From positions 1 to 53,711 of the forward strand of contig JAHEBX010000005.1 of NCBI GenBank assembly GCA_024642045.1: a stretch of DNA of 53,711 nucleotides, in the 5' to 3' direction. Below the pieces are notes generated by a model. It made no database searches. It worked only from the letters and a program-made list of their open reading frames with translations, and was not told the origin of the DNA. Shown here in pieces: positions 20,717 to 29,922 of this stretch. Source of the stretch: Pseudorhodobacter sp. (lineage in GTDB: Bacteria; Pseudomonadota; Alphaproteobacteria; Rhodobacterales; Rhodobacteraceae). Each line of letters starts with the position of its first letter. Positions within the stretch are counted from its first letter, which is position 1. Both the position numbers and the translations under genes were made by a program.

Positions 20717-21832
20717 TTATTCCGGATTGGCGGCCTCCAGCTCGGCCGCCTTTTTCTCGACCAGTTCGACAATGTGGTCGACCATAGCCTCGTTGCCAAG
20801 CTTGTGGCTTTGCTTGCCCGCAAGATAGACCATCCCCGACCCTGCACCGCCCCCGGTAAAGCCGATATCCGTCATCAGCGCCTCACCCGGTCCATTCACC
20901 ACGCAGCCGATGATCGAAAGGCTCAGGCTGGTGGTGATGTGGGCCAAACGGTTTTCCAGCGCCGAGACGGTTTTGATCACGTCAAAACCCTGTCGCGCGC
21001 AGGACGGGCAAGAGATGATCGTCACCCCACGATGGCGCAGGCCCAGTGACTTCAATATCTCAAAGCCGACCTTGACCTCTTCCACAGGATCAGCCGAAAG
21101 ACTAACACGAATGGTGTCGCCAATCCCCATCCAAAGCAGATTTCCCAGCCCGATGGCAGATTTGACGGTGCCCGAGACCAGCCCGCCCGCCTCGGTGATC
21201 CCCAGATGGATCGGCGCGTCGGTGGCGCTGGCAAGCTGCTGATAGGCCGCCGCCGCCATGAACACATCCGAGGCCTTGACCGAGATTTTATACTCGCGAA
21301 AGTCGTTATCCTCAAGCAGCCGAATATGATCCATACCGGATTCTACCATCGCATCAGGACAAGGTTCGCCATATTTATCAAGCAGATGCTTCTCAAGTGA
21401 GCCTGCGTTGACGCCAATTCGGATAGAACAGCCGTGGTCCTTGGCCGCCTGCACCACATCGCGCACACGCCGCGCATCGCCGATATTACCGGGGTTAATG
21501 CGCAGACACGCCGCCCCGGCCTCAGCCGCCTCGATGGCGCGTTTGTAGTGGAAATGGATGTCGGCCACGATCGGGACAGGGCTCTCGCGCACGATCTCGC
21601 GCAGCGCACGCGTGCTCTCCTCATCCGGAGTCGAGACCCGCACGATATCAGCCCCCGCCGCCGCACAGCGCTGAATTTGCTCGATGGTGGCCGCAATGTC
21701 AGTTGTTAACGTGTTGGTCATTGTCTGCACCGAAATCGGCGCATCACCCCCGACCAGAACCTTGCCTACTCTGATTTGCCGCGACGGGCGCCGCTCGATA
21801 TTGCGCCACGGGCGGATCGGGTTGTGAGTCAT
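20717..21832 (-). CDS. ispG: 4-hydroxy-3-methylbut-2-en-1-yl diphosphate synthase
   Basis: Start at ATG 21832 ([41 protein letters not shown]); [12 protein letters not shown] and VNGPGEA motifs. Confidence 0.96.
   Translation of the reverse strand: MTHNPIRPWRNIERRPSRQIRVGKVLVGGDAPISVQTMTNTLTTDIAATIEQIQRCAAAGADIVRVSTPDEESTRALREIVRESPVPIVADIHFHYKRAIEAAEAGAACLRINPGNIGDARRVRDVVQAAKDHGCSIRIGVNAGSLEKHLLDKYGEPCPDAMVESGMDHIRLLEDNDFREYKISVKASDVFMAAAAYQQLASATDAPIHLGITEAGGLVSGTVKSAIGLGNLLWMGIGDTIRVSLSADPVEEVKVGFEILKSLGLRHRGVTIISCPSCARQGFDVIKTVSALENRLAHITTSLSLSIIGCVVNGPGEALMTDIGFTGGGAGSGMVYLAGKQSHKLGNEAMVDHIVELVEKKAAELEAANPE
20729..20755 (+). terminator. Intrinsic terminator for the dsbA-like gene, inside ispG 3' coding sequence (antisense)
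   Basis: GGCGGCC-tccagctc-GGCCGCC-TTTTT, 22 nt after dsbA-like stop. Confidence 0.65.
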
Positions 21833-21867
21833 GGCGCGTTCCTTCTGCTTGGAGATAAGATAGGCAA

Positions 21868-21897
21868 GCAAAAGCCCCGGAGCAACTGTCCGGGGCT
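21868..21897 (-). terminator. Intrinsic terminator after rodZ-like gene
   Basis: - strand: AGCCCCGGA-cagttgc-TCCGGGGCTTTT. Confidence 0.75.
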
Positions 21898-21920
21898 GTT
21901 TTAAGCTATTGGCTACACAC

Positions 21921-23138
21921 TTACTCCGACGGCGCGGGCGACGCCAATGCCGCAGGATCGCTCGCGTCGGCGACGTTGACAAACTGCGCCAGGTCAGCAT
22001 CGCCCGAAATATCCGCCGCCGCATAAGTCTGGGTCAGCGCATCTGGCGCCAGCGCCACGTTCTTGACCACCTGAGCGCCAGGAGCCGCCGGACCGTAGGT
22101 TTTACCGTTAACGACGAAATAAATCGAACCGGAATTACCCGAACGCAGCAAGGCCGCCTCTTGCAGCGGCGGCACGTCATACCGTTCGCCCGCATCGAGG
22201 ATTTTTTCAAACAGAACAGTCCCATCCGCAGCAGAAATGCGCACCCAAGACGGGCGCACGGCCAAGACTTCAACCCCCGGCTTGGCAGCTGCAACGACCT
22301 GAACTGCGGCGTCGATTGCTTGCGCCATCGAGGTGTCTTGATCTACTTGCGCAACCTCCACTGTGCCAGCCATTCGCGGGTTGATCGCCGAAATCGGACC
22401 ATCGCGCGCGGTCAAGACCGGCGCCGAAAGCGCCTCGGGGCGGTAGAGGCGGTCAAGCGGATCGGACGACGGCGCGGCCGTGTTTGCGGCCAAGGTTTGT
22501 GGAGCGGCGGCAACCAGTGCCGGCGCAGAGGCGCTGACATGTGCCAATGGGTCCAGTTCAGCCACCACAACCGGCGCCTGATCAACCGGAGACAGCTGGA
22601 CGCGTTGCACTTCTTGCAAGACCGACCAGCCACCATACCCCAGCGCGCCGATCAAAGCCACAAGCACGCCGACTGACCCGACTGCCCCCGGCTCAATGCG
22701 GGAAAATATGCTCTCGGTGCGCGGAATAAACGACGCGTTCATTTCCGAAAACGCATCACGCTCCCCCGAGGACTGACGCGCCCGGATCGCTGTAAACGAC
22801 GCCGAGGACGCAGCCGCGGACATGCCGTGTGCGACCTCAAAATTCGCTTCGCGGCAAAATTTTGCAAAGGACGCATCAGGGTCCATACCCAGATAACGCG
22901 AATAGGAACGGACGTAGCCCGCGATGAAACCTGGGGTCTCGAATGCCGAAACGTCGGCATTCTCAATCGCGGCGATATAGGTCGCCTTGATCTTCAAATC
23001 ACGCTGGATATCAAGCAAGCTTTTGCCCAACGTAGCCCGCTCGCCACGCATCAGATCGCCTAGCCGAAGCTCGAAGTCATCAAAGCCCTTTGGCTTATCC
23101 ACTTCGGCCGCCGGAGTTCTAAACCTCCGTCCAATCAT
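21921..23138 (-). CDS. RodZ-like HTH + TM + DUF4115 protein
   Basis: Start at ATG 23138 ([62 protein letters not shown]); C-terminal [20 protein letters not shown]. Confidence 0.88.
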   Translation of the reverse strand: MIGRRFRTPAAEVDKPKGFDDFELRLGDLMRGERATLGKSLLDIQRDLKIKATYIAAIENADVSAFETPGFIAGYVRSYSRYLGMDPDASFAKFCREANFEVAHGMSAAASSASFTAIRARQSSGERDAFSEMNASFIPRTESIFSRIEPGAVGSVGVLVALIGALGYGGWSVLQEVQRVQLSPVDQAPVVVAELDPLAHVSASAPALVAAAPQTLAANTAAPSSDPLDRLYRPEALSAPVLTARDGPISAINPRMAGTVEVAQVDQDTSMAQAIDAAVQVVAAAKPGVEVLAVRPSWVRISAADGTVLFEKILDAGERYDVPPLQEAALLRSGNSGSIYFVVNGKTYGPAAPGAQVVKNVALAPDALTQTYAAADISGDADLAQFVNVADASDPAALASPAPSE

Positions 23139-23254
23139 GTGCTGAGCCCCATCACTGCCCCAAGTCCCCAGAGTCGCGTGCAGGCGACTCACTTTTTTGT
23201 GGTATTGGGCTTTTTTTAACATAGCACAACCGATTCTGCATATGCAGAACAGGC

Positions 23255-24478
23255 TTACGCGCTCATCTCGGCGCGATTTAGCGCACAATGTTTCCAAAGC
23301 TGGTCCATCGCCATCACAAGCCGGTCAATTTGTTGTGAATCATGAACTGGCGAGGGGGTAAAGCGCAGCCGCTCGGTGCCGCGAGGCACGGTCGGATAGT
23401 TGATCGGCTGCGAGTAAATGCCGAATTCTTCCAGCAGCATATCGGACAGCATCTTACAATGGATAGGGTCTCCGACATGCACAGGCACAATATGCGACCC
23501 GTGATCGATGATCGGCAGGCCCAGACCCTTGAGCCGCATTTTCAGGATACTGGCGTTGGTTTGCTGCGCGTCGCGCAGGTGTTGCGCGGTCTTCAATATC
23601 CGCACCGACGTCGCCGCACCAGCCGCCACAGCGGGCGGCAAAGAGGTCGTAAAGATGAACCCGGGCGCATAGGACCGCACTGCATCGACCATCTTCGCAC
23701 TTGCAGCAATATAGCCGCCGAACACCCCGTAAGCCTTGGCCAAAGTGCCGTTGATAATGTCGATACGACCCATCAATCCGTCACGCTCTGCCACCCCTGC
23801 CCCCCGCGGGCCATACATGCCAACGGCATGCACTTCGTCGATATAGGTCAGGGCGTTGAATTCATCGGCAAGGTCACAAAGCGCTTTGATCGGGCCAAAA
23901 TCGCCGTCCATCGAGTAGATGGATTCGAACGCAATCAGCTTGGGTGCCGCCGGATCATCAGCGGCCAAAAGCTCACGCAGATGGGCCACGTCATTGTGAC
24001 GGAAAATCCGCTTGGCCCCGCCATTGCGCCGAACACCTTCGATCATCGAGGCATGGTTGAGCGCGTCGGAATAGATGATCAGACCGGGAAACAGCTTGGG
24101 CAGCGTCGAGATCGTCGCGTCATTGGCGATATAAGCCGAGGTGAAGAGCAGCGCCGCCTCTTTGCCATGCAAATCCGACAGTTCTGCCTCGAGGCGCTTG
24201 TGATAAACCGTGGTGCCCGAGATGTTGCGCGTGCCACCCGAGCCTGCGCCCGTGGCCTCGAGCGCCTCGTGCATTGCGGCCAGAACCTCGGGATGCTGAC
24301 CCATGCCAAGATAGTCGTTGCCACACCAGACGGTGATGTCAGCCTCGCTCCCGTCAGGCTTGCGCCAGATCGCATGGGGATAGGCGCCCTGACGCCGCTC
24401 GATATCGATAAAGGTACGATAGCGGCCTTCGGAATGAAGGCGGCCAATCGCGCTATCGAGAGCGGCATCATAATTCAT
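23255..24478 (-). CDS. hemA: 5-aminolevulinate synthase
   Basis: Start at ATG 24478 ([36 protein letters not shown]); [34 protein letters not shown]. Confidence 0.97.
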   Translation of the reverse strand: MNYDAALDSAIGRLHSEGRYRTFIDIERRQGAYPHAIWRKPDGSEADITVWCGNDYLGMGQHPEVLAAMHEALEATGAGSGGTRNISGTTVYHKRLEAELSDLHGKEAALLFTSAYIANDATISTLPKLFPGLIIYSDALNHASMIEGVRRNGGAKRIFRHNDVAHLRELLAADDPAAPKLIAFESIYSMDGDFGPIKALCDLADEFNALTYIDEVHAVGMYGPRGAGVAERDGLMGRIDIINGTLAKAYGVFGGYIAASAKMVDAVRSYAPGFIFTTSLPPAVAAGAATSVRILKTAQHLRDAQQTNASILKMRLKGLGLPIIDHGSHIVPVHVGDPIHCKMLSDMLLEEFGIYSQPINYPTVPRGTERLRFTPSPVHDSQQIDRLVMAMDQLWKHCALNRAEMSA

Positions 24479-24531
24479 CTTCGTCTCCACTTCTTGTCTC
24501 AGCCCGATAACGCTTGCGTCCAAAGCTATCC

Positions 24532-24545
24532 TTGATGTGCATCAA
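24532..24545. promoter_or_regulatory. FNR/FnrL-type binding site upstream of hemA
   Basis: Perfect TTGAT-gtgc-ATCAA, about 54 nt upstream of hemA ATG. Confidence 0.85.
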
Positions 24546-24583
24546 ATCAGCCCATGACAAAAGAGGGCATTTTGACGCTTCGG

Positions 24584-24979
24584 TCACGGCTTCGGCCCTA
24601 CTTCCAGCAAGATCACACAGTCATCTTCGGTCGTTCGCGCGCTATTGCAGGCCTTCAACGCTGCAGTCTGCGCCGTCGTGGCGTCAGGAAGATCGGAAAT
24701 CGCTATGGCTGAGGCGACTGGTTTGCCGTCCTTGATAAACCCTTCTTTCGGCGCAGCCGCCAGAGCCGCATAACCTTTGGCAGAGGGCACAAACAGCGCC
24801 AAGGCTTCCTTATTTGTCGCCACCAGCCGCAGTGTGGCCAATTCCGTCGCATCGAGGAAGGGGTGCAGATAAAGCGTCACGGCGGAGGTGCCGTTCGAGG
24901 TCACTTCCTTTTCCAGTCCAGCCGCATGGGCCATCAGGGCAAGGCTGGCAAATCCTGCCGCCCAAAAAACTTTGCGCAT
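24584..24979 (-). CDS. Secreted hypothetical protein
   Basis: Start at ATG 24979 (MRKVFWAAGFASLALMAHAAG) with SD GGGAGG; signal peptide, no recognised family. Confidence 0.7.
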   Translation of the reverse strand: MRKVFWAAGFASLALMAHAAGLEKEVTSNGTSAVTLYLHPFLDATELATLRLVATNKEALALFVPSAKGYAALAAAPKEGFIKDGKPVASAIAISDLPDATTAQTAALKACNSARTTEDDCVILLEVGPKP

Positions 24980-25084
24980 TGCAACCTCCCGCCGTTTTTC
25001 GGCTTTTAGCGGAACTCTTCGCCGCTGGACAGTCCCCCTACCCGCCCCTAGGCTCAAATCTGCCGTCATATAGGAGCTGAGTTT

Positions 25085-26455
25085 ATGTCACTTGACGCTG
25101 TGCTTGCGCGCATCGATGCCGACCTGCCCAAATCACTGGACCGTCTGATGGAGCTGCTGCGAATCCCTTCGATCTCGACCGACCCCGCCTTTAAACCCGA
25201 TTGCGCCCGCGCAGCCGATTGGTTGGTTGAGGATTTGAAATCGCTGGGCTTTGAGGCCTCTGCGCGCCCGACGCCGGGGCATCCGATGGTGGTGGCACAT
25301 GGTGGTGAGGGCGACAAGCATCTGCTGTTCTACGGCCATTATGACGTGCAACCCGTTGATCCGCTGAGCCTGTGGGACCGCGACCCCTTTGACCCCGAAA
25401 TTCAGGACACCTCCAAGGGCCGCGTCATTCGCGCACGCGGGGCCTCGGACGACAAGGGCCAGCTGATGACCTTTCTTGAGGCCTGTCGCGCCTGGAAGGC
25501 CGTTCACGGCACCCTGCCCGCCAAGCTGACTCTCTTTTTCGAGGGCGAAGAGGAATCCGGGTCGCCCAGCCTGATCCCCTTTATGAAGGCCAATGCCAAA
25601 GAGCTGACCGCCGATATCGCGCTGATTTGCGACACAGGCCTGTTTGCCGATACCGCCCCCGCCATCGTGACGATGCTGCGGGGCCTTTTGGGTGAAGAGT
25701 TGACCATCCACGCCGCAAACAAGGACCTGCACTCAGGCGCTTTTGGCGGCGCGGCTCAAAACCCGATCCGTGTGCTGTCGCGCATCTTGGGTAATATGCA
25801 CGACGCCAATGGTCACATCACCATCCCGAATTTCTATGATGGGGTGACCGAGCTGCCCGATGAAATTCGCCAACAATGGCAAAGCCTTGCCTTTGATCAT
25901 GCGACCTTCTTGGCCAACGTTGGTCTGTCGGTGCCCGCAGGCGAGCAAGACCGCACGCCGCTAGAAATGCTCTGGTCGCGGCCCACGGCCGAGATCAACG
26001 GCATCTGGGGTGGCTATACGGGTGACGGTTTCAAGACCGTTCTGCCCGCCGAGGCGCATGCCAAGGTCTCGTTCCGACTGGTGGGGGATCAGGACCCGTT
26101 GGCGATCCGCAAACACTTCCGCGCTTGGGTCGAAGCGCAACTGCCAGCCGACTGCTCGGTTGAATGGAAGAGCCACGGCGAGGGCCCTGCAAGCGTCATG
26201 CCAATCGACGACCCTGCTTTCGAGATTGCCCGCGCGGGCCTGACCGAGGAATGGGGGCGCGCTGCGGCTTATGTGGGCTGCGGCGGCTCAATCCCGATTG
26301 CGGGGTATTTCAAGACCTATCTGGGAATGGATGCGCTGCTGATGGGGTTTGGCCGCGACGATGATCAGATCCACAGCCCGAACGAAAAATATGATCTTGA
26401 GTGTTTCCACAAGGGCATCCGGTCATGGGCGCGGATTTTGGAAAAGCTTCAATAG
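25085..26455 (+). CDS. M20 family dipeptidase
   Basis: 456 aa; LLFYGHYDVQPVDPLSLWDRDPF, RGASDDKGQ, FEGEEESGSPSL. Confidence 0.95.
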   Translation: MSLDAVLARIDADLPKSLDRLMELLRIPSISTDPAFKPDCARAADWLVEDLKSLGFEASARPTPGHPMVVAHGGEGDKHLLFYGHYDVQPVDPLSLWDRDPFDPEIQDTSKGRVIRARGASDDKGQLMTFLEACRAWKAVHGTLPAKLTLFFEGEEESGSPSLIPFMKANAKELTADIALICDTGLFADTAPAIVTMLRGLLGEELTIHAANKDLHSGAFGGAAQNPIRVLSRILGNMHDANGHITIPNFYDGVTELPDEIRQQWQSLAFDHATFLANVGLSVPAGEQDRTPLEMLWSRPTAEINGIWGGYTGDGFKTVLPAEAHAKVSFRLVGDQDPLAIRKHFRAWVEAQLPADCSVEWKSHGEGPASVMPIDDPAFEIARAGLTEEWGRAAAYVGCGGSIPIAGYFKTYLGMDALLMGFGRDDDQIHSPNEKYDLECFHKGIRSWARILEKLQ

Positions 26456-26472
26456 GGTGTCTGCAAACAACA

Positions 26473-26499
26473 ACGGGGGCAGAACTGCCCCCGTTTTTT
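26473..26499 (+). terminator. Intrinsic terminator after M20 peptidase gene
   Basis: ACGGGGGCAG-aa-CTGCCCCCGT-TTTTT. Confidence 0.85.
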
Positions 26500-26526
26500 C
26501 GAATGTCACGCCCCAGCGAAATGGCG

Positions 26527-26787
26527 CTATTTGAGCATCGAAATCTTGCTGACTTCGTTGGTTTTCCCCTTTGCTTCCCACGCGACAGCAACCTTTTCTC
26601 CGACCTTCAAATGCTTGGTCTTCATGCCTTTTGGCAAAACGTAGCTGGTGCCATCGACAAGGGTGATCACATGGGTTTTGGTATTGATCGATTTGATCAC
26701 ACCATCGGTCATCATCGGCGACGCCATCGCGAGCGATGCGGCACCGAATGACAAAATCATCGTAAGGGGAAGAACAAAGGAACGCAT
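26527..26787 (-). CDS. Small secreted DUF1344-like protein
   Basis: Start at ATG 26787 (MRSFVLPLTMILSFGAASLAMASPMMTDGVIKSINTKTHVITLVDGTSYVLPKGM). Confidence 0.75.
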   Translation of the reverse strand: MRSFVLPLTMILSFGAASLAMASPMMTDGVIKSINTKTHVITLVDGTSYVLPKGMKTKHLKVGEKVAVAWEAKGKTNEVSKISMLK

Positions 26788-27000
26788 CTGCGTCACTCCA
26801 AAATTGACCTTGGCGCACCATAGGTCGGCAGTTGAAACCGTCTTGGTCTGTCGCGTCAGAAGCAATGCCCCCCGGCAGATCCCGGCCTCGCCCCGATGTA
26901 TACGCCTTGGATTGCAACAAGATAGGCTGTCGCACCGGCTTGTGATCAGGCGTGAGATTTGCAAGCATCCGACCAAAGAAATACAACGAAAGACCGCAAA

Positions 27001-27444
27001 ATGTCCGTGATCCTTCGCGATGCTGCGCCTGCCGATGAAACCGCTTGGCGGCAGCTGTGGCAGGATTATCTGGCCTACTACGACGTTGATCTTGCGCCGG
27101 ACGTCACCGACCAGACCTGGGCGCGCCTGATGAATCCTGCCAGCCCGATGCGGGCGCGGATGGGGTTTGAGGGCGACCGCGCCTTGGGCTTCGCCATCCA
27201 TCACCACCACTGTTCGACTTGGGTGATGGGCGAGGATTGCTATCTGGAAGACCTGTTTGTCACCGCCGAGGCGCGGGGCAAGGGCTTGGGGCGGGCCTTG
27301 ATTGACGATTTGAAGGCCATCGCGAAATCAAACGGTTGGCACAGGCTTTACTGGCATACGGATGTGGAAAACACCCGAGCCCGTGCGCTTTATGACAGCT
27401 TTACCCCCACGGATGGGCATATCCGTTATCGCCTGATGCTCTAA
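27001..27444 (+). CDS. GNAT family N-acetyltransferase
   Basis: MSVILRDAAPADETAWRQLW...LEDLFVTAEARGKGLGRALIDDL. Confidence 0.92.
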   Translation: MSVILRDAAPADETAWRQLWQDYLAYYDVDLAPDVTDQTWARLMNPASPMRARMGFEGDRALGFAIHHHHCSTWVMGEDCYLEDLFVTAEARGKGLGRALIDDLKAIAKSNGWHRLYWHTDVENTRARALYDSFTPTDGHIRYRLML

Positions 27445-27662
27445 CCTTTTGCCAAGGCGGCGCGCAACAGTTTTGCCATGAGCAGGGCAAATGGGGCCGC
27501 GTGCATCAAAAAATCAAATATATCAATTGGTTTGGCCAAATTGCCCGCAGCCAGCATCTTGAGCTTTTCCCAGATATGCGGCTCTGGCAAAAACGGCGCC
27601 AAGCCCAGCGTCAGGCAGGCGAGGATCACGATATTCAGCGGGATTTGGTCAAGATAGGCCAT
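27441..27662 (-). CDS. Small membrane protein, conserved hypothetical
   Basis: MAYLDQIPLNIVILACLTLGLAPFLPEPHIWEKLKML...; two hydrophobic segments. Confidence 0.7.
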   Translation of the reverse strand: MAYLDQIPLNIVILACLTLGLAPFLPEPHIWEKLKMLAAGNLAKPIDIFDFLMHAAPFALLMAKLLRAALAKG

Positions 27663-27784
27663 GTCAGTCCTTTGCGGTTTCACATGACATTACACCATAT
27701 TCAAAAATTTGCATATGGCGAAAATCATGTCAGGCATTTGCGTTTTTTGGCCTGCGCTAACCACGAGGTTCTCTTGTCTAAAAC

Positions 27785-27812
27785 AAAAGCCAGCCCGAAG
27801 GCTGGCTTTTTG
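27785..27812 (-). terminator. Intrinsic terminator downstream of tRNA-Asp genes
   Basis: AAAAGCCAGCC-cgaa-GGCTGGCTTTT, perfect 11-bp stem. Confidence 0.85.
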
Positions 27813-27816
27813 TAAA

Positions 27817-27893
27817 TGGCGCGGTGGACGGGGCTCGAACCCGCGACCCCCGGCGTGACAGGCCGGTACTCTAACCAACTGAGCTACCACCGC
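27817..27893 (-). tRNA. tRNA-Asp(GTC)
   Basis: - strand GCGGTGGTAGCTCAGTTGGTTAGAGTACCGGCCTGTCACGCCGG...GTTCGAGCCCCGTCCACCGCGCCA; 7-bp acceptor, encoded CCA. Confidence 0.96.
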
Positions 27894-27918
27894 GCGCTTC
27901 ACAAGGCATCGGGGCAAA

Positions 27919-27995
27919 TGGCGCGGTGGACGGGGCTCGAACCCGCGACCCCCGGCGTGACAGGCCGGTACTCTAACCAACTGAGCTACCACCGC
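27919..27995 (-). tRNA. tRNA-Asp(GTC), second copy
   Basis: Identical 77-nt sequence to 27817-27893. Confidence 0.96.
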
Positions 27996-28089
27996 CGCTT
28001 TGCTCCGGTTGCCCGGGACCCGATCTCTCGGGTGTGGAGGGGTATTACGCAAGGGCCTCGGCGGCGTCAAGCGGCTTTGCGTGGCTTTT

Positions 28090-29028
28090 TCAATGATCTG
28101 GCGCGGGGATGAATTCGGCGTCATCCGCAGGCGGCAGTTTAAAGCGGCCATGCGTCCAATCGCCTGCGCGCCAAGCCTCTTTGGCGGCCTCGATGCGTTC
28201 GCGTGACGAAGCGACGAAGTTCCACCAGATATACCGAGGCCCCTCCATGGTAGCCCCGCCCAGCACCATCAGACGCGCGCCCGCGGAGCCCGCCTTGACC
28301 GAAATGCTATCAAGTGGCCTGAACACCAGCATCGCGCCCTCACCATAGGTTTTTCCGCCCTGCGAAACCTCGCCCGCCAGCACGTAGACACCGCGGTCCT
28401 CGTGGTTGTCGGGCAACGGCAGGCTTGCATGAGGGGCAAGGGTCGCGTCAGCATAGAACGTCTCGGTCGAGAGAGGCAGATCGACAGTTGCCCCCCAAGC
28501 CTGCCCCAGAATCAGTCGCACAGATTTGCCCTCGGCCTCGAGCATCGGCAGCGCGGTTGCGGGCAGATTCTGGAACTGGGCGGGTGCATCCTCGGCGGCA
28601 AGGCTGGACGCTAGCCACGTCTGCAGACCAAACATGCTGAGAGGTGCCCGACGCGCCTCACCGTCGGTACGCTCGGAATGAGTGATACCGTGGCCTGCCG
28701 TCATCAGATTGACTTCACCCGGGGTAATCCATGCATCGGTCCCCAGCGAATCACGGTGGTGCAGCTTTCCCTTGATCAGATAGGTCACTGTCGAAAGGCC
28801 GATGTGAGGGTGCGGACGCACGTCGATCCCCTGCCCTGTCAGAAACTCGGCCGGTCCCATCTGATCGAAAAAGATAAACGGGCCGACCATCTGACGCTGG
28901 GCCGAGGGCAAAGCGCGGCGCACCTCAAATCCGCCCAGATCGCGGGCGCGCGGGACAATCACGGTTTCAATCGCGTCGACGGCATTGCCAATCGGGATAG
29001 ATGCGTCCAGCAGCGGGTTCCAACTCAT
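28090..29028 (-). CDS. Pirin family protein
   Basis: Start at ATG 29028 (MSWNPLLDASIPIGNA...); FIFFDQMGPAEF, RPHPHIGLSTVTYLIKG, TAGHGITHSER. Confidence 0.95.
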   Translation of the reverse strand: MSWNPLLDASIPIGNAVDAIETVIVPRARDLGGFEVRRALPSAQRQMVGPFIFFDQMGPAEFLTGQGIDVRPHPHIGLSTVTYLIKGKLHHRDSLGTDAWITPGEVNLMTAGHGITHSERTDGEARRAPLSMFGLQTWLASSLAAEDAPAQFQNLPATALPMLEAEGKSVRLILGQAWGATVDLPLSTETFYADATLAPHASLPLPDNHEDRGVYVLAGEVSQGGKTYGEGAMLVFRPLDSISVKAGSAGARLMVLGGATMEGPRYIWWNFVASSRERIEAAKEAWRAGDWTHGRFKLPPADDAEFIPAPDH

Positions 29029-29123
29029 CTTGGGCCTCCTTGGGGTTTTCCCAAGTATAGCGCAAAGGCCGCCGATATACATGCACGCGGGCGCGCGGGC
29101 CATGTGCAGAGATGTGGAGGTGA

Positions 29124-29199
29124 TGGTGGGTCGTGACGGGCTCGAACCGCCGACATTCTCGGTGTAAACGAGACGCTCTACCAACTGAGCTAACAACCC
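29124..29199 (-). tRNA. tRNA-Val(TAC)
   Basis: - strand GGGTTGTTAGCTCAGTTGGTAGAGCGTCTCGTTTACACCGAGA...GTTCGAGCCCGTCACGACCCACCA. Confidence 0.93.
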
Positions 29200-29274
29200 G
29201 TGCGCCAGCGTGTAGCGAAGCCCAAGCGCCGATGCAAGGGCGGTTTTCGCAAATAGATCCGGGGCCGCAAAAAC

Positions 29275-29303
29275 AAAACGCGCCCCGGATGGAGCGCGTT
29301 TTT
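29275..29303 (-). terminator. Intrinsic terminator between the two tRNA-Val genes
   Basis: AAAACGCGC-cccggatgga-GCGCGTTTT, perfect 9-bp arms. Confidence 0.75.
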
Positions 29304-29310
29304 GAAGAAA

Positions 29311-29385
29311 TGGTGGGAGATAAGGGATTTGAACCCCTGACATCGTCGATGTGAACGACGCGCTCTACCACTGAGCTAATCTCCC
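29311..29385 (-). tRNA. tRNA-Val(CAC)
   Basis: - strand GGGAGATTAGCTCAGTGGTAGAGCGCGTCGTTCACATCGACG...GTTCAAATCCCTTATCTCCCACCA. Confidence 0.93.
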
Positions 29386-29398
29386 GTTGGCGGGGTGT

Positions 29399-29788
29399 TT
29401 AGCTGTCTTCGCCGACCTCTGCAAGGGCGTCTTTGTCTGCAGACGTATCATTCGACTTGGGGGTCATCCGGCGCAATTTCAGTGTCAAAATGCTGCCCTG
29501 CTCTTCTGTTCGGGCGTTTACGATGCGGATCTTGCCCAAAGGCGGCAAGTTGACGCCCTCGCCAGCCTCAAGCGCCTTACCCAGCTCGTTCAAGGTCGCC
29601 TCGACGATGGCACGCACCTTGTTCTTGTTCAGATCGGTGGCGAGGGCCACACGTTCCAGCAGATCTTTGATTTTAAGTTGTTCAGGCGCGGCGGTGTCAT
29701 CGTCATGCAGCGCTTCTGGGGCGGTCTGTGCGACTTCATCGGCTGCGGTCTTTGCTGTGGTATTGGACGTGGACTTCTTGGTCGCCAT
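29399..29788 (-). CDS. HU/IHF family DNA-binding protein with charged extensions
   Basis: Start ATG 29788 with SD GGAGAAAG; LKIKDLLERVALATDLNKNKVRAIVEATLNELGKALEAGEGVNLPPLGKIRI. Confidence 0.8.
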   Translation of the reverse strand: MATKKSTSNTTAKTAADEVAQTAPEALHDDDTAAPEQLKIKDLLERVALATDLNKNKVRAIVEATLNELGKALEAGEGVNLPPLGKIRIVNARTEEQGSILTLKLRRMTPKSNDTSADKDALAEVGEDS

Positions 29789-29877
29789 TTTGGCTTTCTC
29801 CAGTTTATTCAACCATCAGCATAGCCGCTTGATCATTGTTTCCAAGGGGGAAACTCGATCACGGTGATCTGGCCCTG

Positions 29878-29906
29878 AAAAAAGGCGCGCCGATGGGGCG
29901 CGCCTT
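29878..29906 (-). terminator. Intrinsic terminator after lon
   Basis: - strand AAGGCGCGCC-ccatc-GGCGCGCCTTTTTT. Confidence 0.85.
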
Positions 29907-29922
29907 GGGTCTTTGGCTGCGG

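Noticed and set aside
23342-24535. 397-aa + strand ORF antisense to hemA
   Set aside because: ALAS on the - strand has all conserved motifs; antisense ORF is a codon-bias artefact.
27690-28151. ORFs with a tandem repeated peptide (ARWTGLEPATPGVTGRYSNQLSYHR on +, VVAQLVRVPACHAGGRGFEPRPPRHL on -)
   Set aside because: They are translations of the duplicated tRNA-Asp genes, a classic annotation artefact.
28967-29371. ORFs across the tRNA-Val genes (e.g. SSVGRASRLHRECRRFEPVTTHH)
   Set aside because: Spurious translation of tRNA genes.
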